A stretch of DNA of 36,559 nt from JAWLCA01 sp050485905 (GCA_050485905.1 JBJHCH010000026.1:1-36559), one strand, 5' to 3'. Shown: positions 23,611-32,041, counted from the first letter of the stretch. Notes: generated by a model not told the origin, from the sequence alone. Numbers and translations: made by a program.

Positions 23611-24734
23611 AGCTGACGCTGATCGCCGGAGAGCCCTCGGGCGACCGGCTGGGCGGGGCGCTGATGGCGGGGCTGCGGGAGCTGGCACCGGATGCGGGCT
23701 TCATCGGCATCGGTGGCCCTGAGATGCAGGCGCAGGGCCTGACAAGCCTGTTCCCGATGGAAGAACTGTCGGTGATGGGGCTGGCCGAGGTTCTGCCGAA
23801 GTACTTCCACCTGAAACGGCGCATCAGGCAGGCGGCGGAGCACGTGATCGCCGAGGCCCCGGCGGCGCTGATCACCATCGACAGCCCGGACTTCGGACTG
23901 CGCGTCGCGCGGATCGTCAAGGCGGCGCGGCCGGACCTGCGCACCATCCACTATGTCGCGCCCTCGGTCTGGGCCTGGCGGCCGGGGCGGGCGGCAAAAA
24001 TGGCGCGGGTGATCGACCATGTGCTGGCGCTGCTGCCGTTCGAGCCGCCGTACATGCAGGCGGCGGGAATGACCTGCGATTTCGTGGGCCACCCGGTCGT
24101 GGCGGAGCGGCTGGCGACTCGGGGTCAGGCCGCGGCGTTTCGCGCGCAGCTGGGCGAGGGGCCGGTGATCCTCGCTTTGCCGGGTTCACGGCGGGGCGAG
24201 ATCACGCGGCTGGCGCCGCGCTTCGGGCAGGTGCTGGCGCGGGTGGCGGCAGCGCGACCGGGGGTGCGGGTGGTGCTGCCCACGCTGCCGCATCTGGTGG
24301 ATCTGATCCGGGCGCAGACGGCCGACTGGGCGACGCCACCGCAGATCGTGCTGGATGCGGCGGAAAAGCGCGCGGCCTTTGCTGCTGCCGATGTGGCGCT
24401 CGCGGCCTCTGGCACGGTGTCGCTGGAACTGGCGGCGAATGGCGTGCCGATGGTCATTGCCTACGATTTCAACCCGCTGACCCGCGCGGTGATCGGGCGG
24501 ATGCTGCGGGTGGATACGGTCACGCTGGTCAATCTGGTGTCGGAAACCCGCGCGGTGCCGGAATTCCTCGGCCCGCGCTGCCGGGCGGATCTGATCGCGC
24601 CGGCGCTGCTGGCGGCGCTGGACGATCCGGGCGCGCAGCGGGCAGCGATGGATCTGACGATGGAGCGGCTGGGTCGGGGGGCGGAGGCGCCGGGCCTGCG
24701 CGCCGCGCGGTCGGTGCTGGCGCATCTGGCCTGA
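23607..24734 (+). CDS. lpxB: lipid-A-disaccharide synthase LpxB
   Basis: 375 residues. LpxB joins lipid X to UDP-diacylglucosamine to form the lipid A disaccharide. The N-terminal 'LTLIAGEPSGDRLGG' is diagnostic, followed by 'PSVWAWRPGRAAKM' and the donor-binding 'AASGTVSLELAANGVPMVIAYDFN'. The GTG start at 23607 makes a GTGA overlap with lpxI; a GTG at 23592 would lie inside lpxI. It ends the operon and converges on the VWA gene with a six-base gap. Confidence 0.95.
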   Translation: MKLTLIAGEPSGDRLGGALMAGLRELAPDAGFIGIGGPEMQAQGLTSLFPMEELSVMGLAEVLPKYFHLKRRIRQAAEHVIAEAPAALITIDSPDFGLRVARIVKAARPDLRTIHYVAPSVWAWRPGRAAKMARVIDHVLALLPFEPPYMQAAGMTCDFVGHPVVAERLATRGQAAAFRAQLGEGPVILALPGSRRGEITRLAPRFGQVLARVAAARPGVRVVLPTLPHLVDLIRAQTADWATPPQIVLDAAEKRAAFAAADVALAASGTVSLELAANGVPMVIAYDFNPLTRAVIGRMLRVDTVTLVNLVSETRAVPEFLGPRCRADLIAPALLAALDDPGAQRAAMDLTMERLGRGAEAPGLRAARSVLAHLA

Positions 24735-24740
24735 CGGGCC

Positions 24741-25925
24741 TCAGCGCCCAATCAGCCTCGTGCCCCGGGCGATCCCCTCCAGTGTCATCGGCACCATCCC
24801 CTCGCCGAAGATATCCCGGATCAGGCGGATCGACTGGGTGTGGCCCCAGAACCGTTCCGGCGTGGGGTTGATCCACAGGCTTTTCGGCCACGCCTCGCGG
24901 GCGCGGTTCAGCCAGACGTGGCCGGGTTCGGCGTTCCAGTGCTCGTTCGCGCCGCCGGTATGGGTGATCTCGTAGGGCGACATGCTGGCGTCGCCGACGA
25001 AGATGCAGCGCCAGTCGGACCCATAGGTGCGCAGGATCTCCATCGTAGGGGTCTGCGCGTCCCAGCGGCGGCGGTTGTCGCGCCAGACGCCTTCGTAGAG
25101 GCAGTTGTGGAAATAGAAATGCTCCAGATGCCGGAACTCGGCGCGGGCGGCGCTGAACAGCTCCTCCACCACGCGCACATGGGGGTCCATGCTGCCGCCG
25201 ATGTCGAGGAACAGCAGCACCTTCACGGCGTTCCTGCGTTCGGGGCGGATCTTGACGTCCAGATAGCCGTGTTCGGCGGTGGCGCGGATGGTGCCGTCGA
25301 GGTCGAGTTCCTCTGCCGCGCCGTCGCGCGCCCATTTGCGCAGGCGTTTCAGCGCAACCTTGATGTTGCGGGTGCCGAGTTCGACCTGATCGTCCAGATT
25401 GCGGAACTCGCGCTTGTCCCAGACCTTGACCGCGCGCTGGTGGCGGCTGCCATCCTGCCCGATGCGCACGCCCTCGGGGTTGTAGCCATAGGCGCCGAAG
25501 GGGCTGGTGCCGGCAGTGCCGATCCATTTCGATCCGCCCTGATGGCGGCCCTTCTGTTCCTCCAGCCGCTGGCGCAGGGTCTCCATCAGCTTGTCGAACC
25601 CGCCAAGGGCCGCGACGGCGGCCTTTTCCTCTTCGGTCAGGTGCTTTTCGGCCAGTTTCTCCAGCCAGTCCGGCGGCAGGTCCAGCGCCTGCAGCACCTG
25701 TTCGGGCGTGACGCTCTCCAGCCCGCCGAAGCTTTCGGCGAAGGCCCGGTCGAAGCGGTCGATGTGGCGTTCGTCCTTAACCATCGCGGTGCGGGCGAGG
25801 AAATAGAACGCCTCGATATCGTAGGTGACCAGCCCCGCGCGCATGGCGGTCAGGAAGTCGAGATATTCGCGCAAGCTGACTGGAACACCGGCGCTGCGCA
25901 GGTTGTCGAAGAACGGGGCGAACAT
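24741..25925 (-). CDS. CoxE-like VWA-domain protein
   Basis: 394 residues, soluble. The N-terminal 230 residues are mostly helical ('FFDNLRSAGVPVSLREYLDFLTAM'), with a lysine/arginine/glutamine region after about 110. The VWA domain begins at about 235: 'VKVLLFLDIGGSMDPHVRVVEELF'. Its MIDAS is DIGGSMD (241-247), with Gly in place of the first Ser of the classic DxSxS, so metal binding may be altered. CoxE-like VWA proteins typically work with a MoxR AAA+ ATPase; one is encoded at the head of the same operon. It starts 4 bases after the stop of a 54-codon membrane gene. It is presumed to act on an unknown client. Confidence 0.88.
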   Translation of the reverse strand: MFAPFFDNLRSAGVPVSLREYLDFLTAMRAGLVTYDIEAFYFLARTAMVKDERHIDRFDRAFAESFGGLESVTPEQVLQALDLPPDWLEKLAEKHLTEEEKAAVAALGGFDKLMETLRQRLEEQKGRHQGGSKWIGTAGTSPFGAYGYNPEGVRIGQDGSRHQRAVKVWDKREFRNLDDQVELGTRNIKVALKRLRKWARDGAAEELDLDGTIRATAEHGYLDVKIRPERRNAVKVLLFLDIGGSMDPHVRVVEELFSAARAEFRHLEHFYFHNCLYEGVWRDNRRRWDAQTPTMEILRTYGSDWRCIFVGDASMSPYEITHTGGANEHWNAEPGHVWLNRAREAWPKSLWINPTPERFWGHTQSIRLIRDIFGEGMVPMTLEGIARGTRLIGR

Positions 25926-25929
25926 CGCC

Positions 25930-26094
25930 CTAGAGCAGCCGTTCCAGCCCGATCGTGACGAAGAGCCCGATCAGGCCGAACAGGATGCCGTGGACCGCCG
26001 CGTATTGCGCAATGTCCAGCCGCGACCCCTTGCGCGCCCGCGCCCGCATTGCGCCCCACACGGCGCCGCCCACAACTCCGGCCAGTACGATCAT
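25930..26094 (-). CDS. 54-residue two-span membrane protein in the MoxR-VWA operon
   Basis: The peptide starts MIVLAGVVGGAVWGAM and ends in LFVTIGLERLL, with one hydrophobic stretch at each end and a basic Arg/Lys segment between (RARARKGSRLD). It should lie in the inner membrane as a hairpin. Its ATG overlaps the DUF2927 stop (ATGA, 26091-26094) and its stop is four bases before the VWA start, so translational coupling on both sides strongly supports it as a real gene. I do not recognise a family. Confidence 0.75.
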   Translation of the reverse strand: MIVLAGVVGGAVWGAMRARARKGSRLDIAQYAAVHGILFGLIGLFVTIGLERLL

Positions 26095-27464
26095 GGCGCC
26101 GCTGCCTCTGCAGTTCCGGGCGCGAGCACGGCGATCTCGGACAGCCGGGCGCGCACCACTTCCTCGGGGCCGAAGCCATAACGCGCCCAGCCCAGACTGT
26201 CGAGCCGCGCGGCCCGCGCTGCCTCGGTCCGGCCGAGCATATCCAGAGATTGCGCCCGGATCATCTGAAGCGACGCGAGAAGCGCCGCGTTCTGAGTCTG
26301 GCGGGCGGCCGGCAGGTTGCGGTCGATCAGCGTCAGCGCCCGCTCTGGCTGGCCAGCCGACAGGGCATAGGCGGCAAGTTGCATTTCGACATGTGCAAGA
26401 TGGACATCACCGCCCGGCAGGTCGCGCCAGATCGTTGCCGCCTGAATGAACGAGGCCAGTGCCAACTCGCCCTCTTGCGCGCGGGCGAGACGCCCCAGCG
26501 CGAACAGGCTGAACGCCATGCGAGAGTCATCCCAGCCCATGTCGCGCGCGATCGCCAGCGCCCGCATGGCCGCCGCGCGGCGGGTTTCGCGGCTGCCGCG
26601 GGGGCCGAGCGCGGTTTCAACCGCCTCGATCCAGGCGCGCGGGGTCGGGCCGGCGGGTGGGCCGGCAGGGCGCTCGCCCGCAGGGTTGAGGCGCGCGAGG
26701 ATCCCCGGCAGCCGCGCGGCCACCTGATCGCGCGTCATGCCGCTTTGCAGCGCAGGGTCGTAATAGGCGCGCAGGATCAGCATGTCGAAGCCGGTCAGCA
26801 CGGTCTGGAAATTGTCGTCGTTGAAGACCGAGTCGTGCAGCCGGTAGAGGTCGTTGAGCGGTCCTAGCGCCTGCGCGATCTCTTCGTGCAGGCAATCGCG
26901 GATTTCCTGCGGGCTGGCATCGCTGGGGGCGAAGACCGCAACCTGTTCGCGCGTCTGCAACGTGGTCCAGTCCAGCCGGGGGCTGCGGCGATTGGCCCGG
27001 AACTCCGCCCAGCTGCTGACACGCGGAACGACGAAACAGGCGGCATGGGGCACCACGGACTGCATTCGTGCGCGGGTGACGAATTCCACCGTCACGTTGG
27101 CCGGCGCGCGTGCGGTCTGGCGGATGTCGATACCTGCCTCGTTCCGCAGTCGCGCCAGCAGGATCGGCAGGTCCACCTCGGCACTGGGGGGCACGTTGCC
27201 GGCCACCGCCAGGGTTACCGGGCCTTCAAACCGGGTCAGCACCGGCAGTTCGCGGCCGCTTTCCATCCAGAAGCTCAGTTCGATGAAATCGCGCGCGATC
27301 TCACCGTTCGGTCGTGCCGGGCGCTGGGGACTGTGCCGCGTGAACATCTGCATCGGCGGCAGCCGGTCGGTTACCAGCGCGCGACGTTCCGGCGCATCGA
27401 CGACCGGGGCAGGCCCGCAGGCGGCCAGCAGCAGGGCAAGGGCGATGATGCCGCGCCGGATCAT
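26091..27464 (-). CDS. DUF2927-family lipoprotein
   Basis: 457 residues. It has a lipoprotein signal with lipobox LAAC (Cys16), so it is predicted to be membrane-anchored and periplasmic. A DUF2927 domain follows, recognised by 'CLHEEIAQALGPLNDLYRLHDSVFNDDN' (about 191-218). It resembles part of a zinc-protease fold but lacks a classic HExxH, so protease activity is uncertain. The C-terminal 200 residues are Ala/Arg/Leu-rich helices resembling TPR-type repeats. It overlaps the GNAT stop (ATGA, 27461-27464) and the 54-residue gene. It may hold the client in the MoxR-VWA operon. Confidence 0.8.
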   Translation of the reverse strand: MIRRGIIALALLLAACGPAPVVDAPERRALVTDRLPPMQMFTRHSPQRPARPNGEIARDFIELSFWMESGRELPVLTRFEGPVTLAVAGNVPPSAEVDLPILLARLRNEAGIDIRQTARAPANVTVEFVTRARMQSVVPHAACFVVPRVSSWAEFRANRRSPRLDWTTLQTREQVAVFAPSDASPQEIRDCLHEEIAQALGPLNDLYRLHDSVFNDDNFQTVLTGFDMLILRAYYDPALQSGMTRDQVAARLPGILARLNPAGERPAGPPAGPTPRAWIEAVETALGPRGSRETRRAAAMRALAIARDMGWDDSRMAFSLFALGRLARAQEGELALASFIQAATIWRDLPGGDVHLAHVEMQLAAYALSAGQPERALTLIDRNLPAARQTQNAALLASLQMIRAQSLDMLGRTEAARAARLDSLGWARYGFGPEEVVRARLSEIAVLAPGTAEAAAP

Positions 27465-27913
27465 GGGCGCACATACCGGATGAAGGGCGTGACCCGCCCG
27501 ATCCGGTCATAGAGCTGCCGGGCGGTGGTGTTGAAATCCTGGGTCAACCAGTAGACCCCCGGCGCGCCTGCCGCATCTGCGGCGGAGTAAACCGCCTCGA
27601 TCAGTGCCCGGCCGACGCCATGGCCCCGGACCTCTGGCACTGCGTAGAGATCCTGCAGGTAACAGACATTCTCGATCCGCCAGCAGTGGCGGTGGAACAG
27701 ATAATGGACAAGGCCGACCAGGCGACCATCAAGCACGGCGACCAGCCCATGAAAATCCTGCGAGTCATCGCCAAGCAGACGCGCGAAAGTGCTGTGATAG
27801 ACCGCCTCGGGCACCTCGGTCTCATAGAACTCCAGGTAGGCCCGCCATAGCCGCCGCCAGTCGGCTTCATCTGCAGCCGTTAGGGTACGGATCACGATTT
27901 GGTCGTGCGCCAT
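27461..27913 (-). CDS. GNAT-family N-acetyltransferase
   Basis: 150 residues. The acetyl-CoA binding motif A is intact: 'LQDLYAVPEVRGHGVGRALIEAVYSAA', followed by 'GVYWLTQDFNTTARQLYDRIGRVTPFIRYVRP' of the C-terminal half. The acceptor (an amino group on a protein or small molecule) cannot be predicted. It begins 2 bases after the MoxR gene's stop and overlaps DUF2927, so it belongs to the same transcript. Within this system it could modify a partner or client. Confidence 0.9.
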   Translation of the reverse strand: MAHDQIVIRTLTAADEADWRRLWRAYLEFYETEVPEAVYHSTFARLLGDDSQDFHGLVAVLDGRLVGLVHYLFHRHCWRIENVCYLQDLYAVPEVRGHGVGRALIEAVYSAADAAGAPGVYWLTQDFNTTARQLYDRIGRVTPFIRYVRP

Positions 27914-27915
27914 CG

Positions 27916-28755
27916 CTAGCGTCCGGCGCGCGAAAGAAACGCCAGGCGCTCGAACAATTGAACGTCCTGTTCGTTCTTCAGCAGCGCACCGTGCAGCTTC
28001 GGCAGGGCGGATCTCGCGTCCTGCCGAAGATCCTCTGCCGTCAGATCCTCGGCCAGCAACAGCTTCAGCCAGTCCAGCACCTCGGAGGTGGAGGGCTTCT
28101 TCTTCAGACCCGGCACGTCGCGGATCGTGAAGAACTGGCTCAGCGCCTCGGCCAGCAGCGCGTCACGGATGCCGGGATGATGTACGGCGACGATGCGGGC
28201 CAGCGTCTCGGCATCGGGGAAGCGGATGTAGTGGAAGAAGCACCGGCGCAGGAAGGCGTCGGGCAGTTCCTTTTCGTTGTTCGAGGTGATGATTACCACG
28301 GGGCGGTGGCGGGCGCGGATCGTTTCTCCGGTCTCGTAGACGAAGAACTCCATCCGGTCGAGTTCCTGCAGCAGATCGTTGGGAAACTCGATATCAGCCT
28401 TGTCGATCTCGTCGATCAGCAGCACGACGCGGCCATCGGCCTCGAACGCCTGCCAGAGCTTGCCCTTGCGGATATAGTTCCTGACGTCATGGACCCGTTC
28501 GTCGCCCAGCTGGCTGTCGCGCAGGCGGCTGACGGCATCATATTCATAGAGCCCCTGATGCGCGCGGGTGGTGGATTTCACATGCCATTCGATCAGCGGC
28601 AGGCCCAAGCTTGCGGCCACCTGATGCGCCAGTTCCGTCTTGCCCGTTCCCGGCTCTCCCTTCACCAGCAACGGGCGCTCAAGCGCGACGGCCGCGTTGA
28701 CGGCCACGGTCAGATCTTCGGTTGCCACATAGGCATCAGTGCCGTTGAATCGCAT
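27916..28755 (-). CDS. MoxR-family AAA+ ATPase
   Basis: 279 residues, first gene of the operon. The start at 28755 is chosen for AGGCAGGA seven bases upstream; 63 bases of longer frame lack support. Walker A GEPGTGKT is at 33-40, Walker B LLIDEID at 112-118, sensor 1 'VVIITSNNEKELPDAFLRRCFF'. MoxR ATPases use ATP to mature or remodel partner complexes, usually with VWA proteins encoded nearby, as here. The likely partner is the CoxE-like VWA protein four genes downstream. It is divergent from dksA (183-base gap), which may contain promoters for both. Confidence 0.92.
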   Translation of the reverse strand: MRFNGTDAYVATEDLTVAVNAAVALERPLLVKGEPGTGKTELAHQVAASLGLPLIEWHVKSTTRAHQGLYEYDAVSRLRDSQLGDERVHDVRNYIRKGKLWQAFEADGRVVLLIDEIDKADIEFPNDLLQELDRMEFFVYETGETIRARHRPVVIITSNNEKELPDAFLRRCFFHYIRFPDAETLARIVAVHHPGIRDALLAEALSQFFTIRDVPGLKKKPSTSEVLDWLKLLLAEDLTAEDLRQDARSALPKLHGALLKNEQDVQLFERLAFLSRAGR

Positions 28756-28938
28756 GTCCTGCCTCACATTATTGTGGCAAACGTAGCTGCTGCACCAAAA
28801 TGCGGCAAGCGGCTCCATCCACTAGTGACAAGCCCGGCGGCTTGGGCTACACGGCAGGCGAAAAGGTGCCGGATGCAAGTGACTGACAATTCATCAATGG
28901 AATCAGCGGCACGATCCGGGCAGGAAAAGGGGCGATCG

Positions 28939-29361
28939 ATGAAGGCAGAGGTCTTTCTTCCCGAGGATTACCGGCCCGCGGAAGACGAGCCGTTCATGAA
29001 CGAACGGCAGCTAGAATACTTCCGCCGCAAACTTCTGAACTGGAAGGCCGAAATACTGACCGGCAGCCGCGAGACGCTGGAGGGCCTGCAAGACAGCGCC
29101 CGCAACGTTCCCGACATAGCCGACCGTGCAAGCGAAGAAACCGACCGGGCGCTGGAACTTCGCACCCGTGATCGCCAGAGGAAGCTTGTCGCCAAGATCG
29201 ACTCCGCCCTGCGCCGGATAGAGAACGGCGACTACGGCTTCTGCGAAGTGACGGGAGAGCCGATCAGCCTGAAACGGCTGGATGCTCGCCCGATCGCCAC
29301 CATGACGCTTGAGGCGCAGGAGCGCCACGAACGCCGCGAACGTGTCCACCGCGACGACTGA
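28939..29361 (+). CDS. dksA: DksA-type RNA polymerase-binding regulator, single-cysteine variant
   Basis: 140 residues. DksA binds the RNA polymerase secondary channel and, with ppGpp, controls growth-rate genes. The start at 28939 follows AGGAAAAGGGG; an upstream in-frame ATG (28873) lacks a ribosome binding site. It contains the coiled-coil tip region (DIADRASEETDRALELRTRDRQRKLVAKIDSALRRI) and a C-terminal globular part. The zinc finger is altered: the four cysteine positions read Cys, Thr, Thr, Ala (CEVT ... TLEA), so it cannot bind zinc as in E. coli. A DksA lacking the zinc cysteines is known in Rhodobacter sphaeroides. Confidence 0.9.
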   Translation: MKAEVFLPEDYRPAEDEPFMNERQLEYFRRKLLNWKAEILTGSRETLEGLQDSARNVPDIADRASEETDRALELRTRDRQRKLVAKIDSALRRIENGDYGFCEVTGEPISLKRLDARPIATMTLEAQERHERRERVHRDD

Positions 29362-29475
29362 TCGCGGCGACCGCCCCATTCGCACAGACGGCCCGATCCG
29401 CCGCGTGACGCGCCGGTTCTTTGCCCGTTGTGCGCTCTCACGCTTGGGGCACAAAGGGCACGACGGAGGGATGCC

Positions 29476-30399
29476 ATGATGCGACTGACCGAAGCGGCAA
29501 GTGGTGTCTTTGTCATCGCCGTCACACCGTTCCTGCCCGATGGGCAGATCGACGAGGCCAGCGTCGACCGGATGGTGGACTACTATCTCGACGTCGGGGC
29601 GACGGGGTTGACCGTCCTGGGAATCATGGGCGAGGCGCAGAAGCTGACGGTTGCCGAGTCGCAGGCGGTGGTGCGGCGCATCCTTGGCCGTGTTGCGGGC
29701 CGGGTGCCGGTAGTCGTCGGTGTCTCGGCGCCCGGCTTTGCCCAGATCCAGACGCTGACCGCGGCGGTGATGGATGACGGGGCCGCCGGTGTGATGATCG
29801 CCCCGCCCGGCACCCTGCGCACCGATGACCAGATCGTCGGCTACTATCGACAGGCGGCCGAGTTCACCGGTGATGCGCCCTTGGTCGTGCAGGACTTCCC
29901 GCTGACGACGGGCGTGCAGATGTCGGTGCCGGTGATCGCCCGCATTGTCCGCGACCTGTCCACCTTCGTCTGCCTGAAGCATGAGGACTGGCCCGGACTG
30001 GACAAGATCACCGCACTGCGGGCTCCGGGAACGCTCGACCGGCGCATCTCGATCCTGTGCGGCAATGGTGGGGTCTTCCTGCCCGAGGAAATGGCGCGCG
30101 GCGCAGACGGCGCGATGACCGGATTCGCCTATCCCGAGATGATGGTGGATGTGGTGCGTCTTTGCCTTGCGGGAGAGCACGAGCGTGCGCACGATCTGTT
30201 TGATGCCTACCTGCCGCTGGCGCGGTTCGAGCAGCAGCCGGGTCTGGGGCTTGCAGCGCGCAAGTATATTCTGGCCCGACGGGGTGTAATTACGCATGAC
30301 GCGCTGCGGCGCCCGGGAGCCACGCTTGGGGCGGAAAGCCGGGCCGAGGTCGATCTGCTGATGCGGCGGCAGGAGAGGCGTCTGCAAGAGCTCGTCTAA
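29476..30399 (+). CDS. DapA-superfamily (dihydrodipicolinate synthase-like) lyase or aldolase
   Basis: 307 residues. It is a TIM-barrel Schiff-base enzyme with the catalytic Lys168 in 'FVCLKHEDWPG'. The glycine-rich 'GIMGEAQKLT' replaces the GTTGE motif of true DapA. The proton-shuttle Tyr of DapA (YN) is replaced by Gln-Asp (VVQDFPLTTG, 138-146). It is therefore unlikely to be a lysine-biosynthesis DapA and more likely a catabolic aldolase/lyase of unknown substrate. The start at 29476 has GGAGGG five bases upstream; 29479 is also possible. The region before it (29362-29475) has weak inverted repeats and no gene. Confidence 0.75.
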   Translation: MMRLTEAASGVFVIAVTPFLPDGQIDEASVDRMVDYYLDVGATGLTVLGIMGEAQKLTVAESQAVVRRILGRVAGRVPVVVGVSAPGFAQIQTLTAAVMDDGAAGVMIAPPGTLRTDDQIVGYYRQAAEFTGDAPLVVQDFPLTTGVQMSVPVIARIVRDLSTFVCLKHEDWPGLDKITALRAPGTLDRRISILCGNGGVFLPEEMARGADGAMTGFAYPEMMVDVVRLCLAGEHERAHDLFDAYLPLARFEQQPGLGLAARKYILARRGVITHDALRRPGATLGAESRAEVDLLMRRQERRLQELV

Positions 30400-30453
30400 G
30401 CGGATCCGGCGGCGCACTTTAATGCTGCGCAAAAAGCCGTTGCGCCTTGCCAC

Positions 30454-31983
30454 TCAAGGGAAATTCACGATCCGCCCTTCGTCGATCTTCACGTCAGAAA
30501 TGGCGTGATCGGCATGTCTCATCCGGTGATCGAGCAGCTTCCGCGTGAGGCGCAGAACGGTCGGCAGATAGGCCGTGTCGGCGGCGAGATTCGTCATCTC
30601 GCCCGGATCGTTCGTCAGATCGAACAGCAGGGGCGGGTAGCCGCCGTTGAAATGGACGAGTTTCCAGCGGTCTTCTCGAAGAATCGACAGGTTGGCGGAT
30701 CTCAGCGGCAATCCCATCTGATACTGCCAAGGCGTTGGCACCTCTGGATCGCCGATGTCCAGTTCGGCAACGACATGATCGCGCCAGCCTTCGACCGCGT
30801 CAACAGACAGGAAGGGCAGAAGCGACCGGCCGTCCATCGCAGCCGGCACCGGCACGCCGAGCCAGTCCAGCACCGTAGGCGCAAGATCGACCGACTCGGT
30901 GAACGCATCAACGACCGCTCCGCCACGCGACATTTCATCTGACGGTGCCCGCAAGATCAGGGGCACGTGCCAGGCAGGGTCGTAGACATTCATCTTGCCC
31001 CAAGCATGATGGTCGCCCAGCATCTCGGCATGGTCGGACGTCAGGATTACAAGAGTCTCTTCGTCCTGCCCAGTGTCTGCCAGCCAGTCGAGGATGCGGC
31101 CGACGTGATGGTCAACCTCTGCCGCGAGTCCCAGGTAGACGGCCCGTAACGCCTGCACGCTGTCCAGACCGTTGCCTATGTACTCAACGCCCTTCGCCAT
31201 GCGATCGGCCGGTGCTTCCTTCAGGCAGGCGGCGAAGAACGGGTGCTGCGATGCCTCGTCTTCTGCCGTTGCTCGGCGCAGCGGCGGCGGCACGTCGGCC
31301 GGTGCCACCAGCGCGTTCCATGGCGCAGGCGCCACAAAGGGCGGGTGCGGTCGGATGTAGGTTAGCATGGCGAACCAGTTTTCGTCCGCCCGCACCGACA
31401 TGTGTTCCAGGAAACGGTCGGTCAGGAAGGCGGTGTCACTGTCCTCGGCACGGTAGAATGCGGGATCGGTGATCTGAGGCGGTCGGTTTGGATCGGGGCT
31501 GACCGGGACGTAGAACTCGGAATAGTCGGGCAAGTCGTAGCCGCGCGCTTTCAGATGCGCGCGCCACGGCCAGCTTTCCTCGAACCGCATCTCAAGAACT
31601 TCATCGAAGCCCGGCATGACTTGTTCGTAGCTGGTCAGGATCGGATCAGCCCGGTGAAATTGGCGCGGGTCTTGTGTGGTGTCGGTATAGCCGAAGAGCA
31701 TTGACCGAACGCCCGCCTTGCGCGCCTCCAGCGCAAGGTTCGTGTGGTGGTGGGCAAGCGGCGTGCCGTTGCGCACCGAGCGATGCGTCATCGGGTAAAG
31801 CCCGGTCAGCAAGCTTGCGCGCGCGGGTCCGCAGGGATTGGCAACGCTGTAGTGCCGGCGGAAAGCTACACCCTGCGCGGCAAGACCCCGGATGCGGGGC
31901 AGGGGGACAGCGTTGGCGAGCGCACCGAACACACAATCGGCGCGCATTTGGTCAAGGATGATAAAGAGGGTCTTGCGCGGCAT
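30454..31983 (-). CDS. sulfatase-superfamily hydrolase, phosphonate-monoesterase-like
   Basis: 509 residues from the ATG at 31983 (GGGGGA upstream; the longer frame from 32061 overlaps the aminotransferase gene). The formylglycine signature CxPxR is intact at Cys51-Gly-Pro-Ala-Arg55 in 'NPCGPARASLLTGLYPM'. Metal and active-site residues include Asp11-Gln12 and 'TSDHAEMLGDHHAWGK'. Its pattern, including 'YIRPHPPFVAPAPWNALV', resembles Rhizobium phosphonate monoester hydrolase, which acts on phosphonate and phosphate diesters as well as sulfates. No signal peptide is visible, so it is cytoplasmic. It lies 58 bases downstream of the aminotransferase and may share its transcript. Confidence 0.8.
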   Translation of the reverse strand: MPRKTLFIILDQMRADCVFGALANAVPLPRIRGLAAQGVAFRRHYSVANPCGPARASLLTGLYPMTHRSVRNGTPLAHHHTNLALEARKAGVRSMLFGYTDTTQDPRQFHRADPILTSYEQVMPGFDEVLEMRFEESWPWRAHLKARGYDLPDYSEFYVPVSPDPNRPPQITDPAFYRAEDSDTAFLTDRFLEHMSVRADENWFAMLTYIRPHPPFVAPAPWNALVAPADVPPPLRRATAEDEASQHPFFAACLKEAPADRMAKGVEYIGNGLDSVQALRAVYLGLAAEVDHHVGRILDWLADTGQDEETLVILTSDHAEMLGDHHAWGKMNVYDPAWHVPLILRAPSDEMSRGGAVVDAFTESVDLAPTVLDWLGVPVPAAMDGRSLLPFLSVDAVEGWRDHVVAELDIGDPEVPTPWQYQMGLPLRSANLSILREDRWKLVHFNGGYPPLLFDLTNDPGEMTNLAADTAYLPTVLRLTRKLLDHRMRHADHAISDVKIDEGRIVNFP

Positions 31984-32041
31984 CGGTCCCCCGGCGCTTG
32001 GCTTGGCGAAGCCAGAGCAGGAAGCCGATGCCGCGTCAAGG

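Noticed and set aside
27604..28938. Long upstream extension of the dksA frame
   Set aside because: It is antisense to the MoxR and GNAT genes; DksA homology begins at 28939.
29428..29458. Inverted repeat TTGTGC/GCACAA before the DapA-like gene
   Set aside because: Only six pairs with a long loop; not convincing as a terminator or operator.
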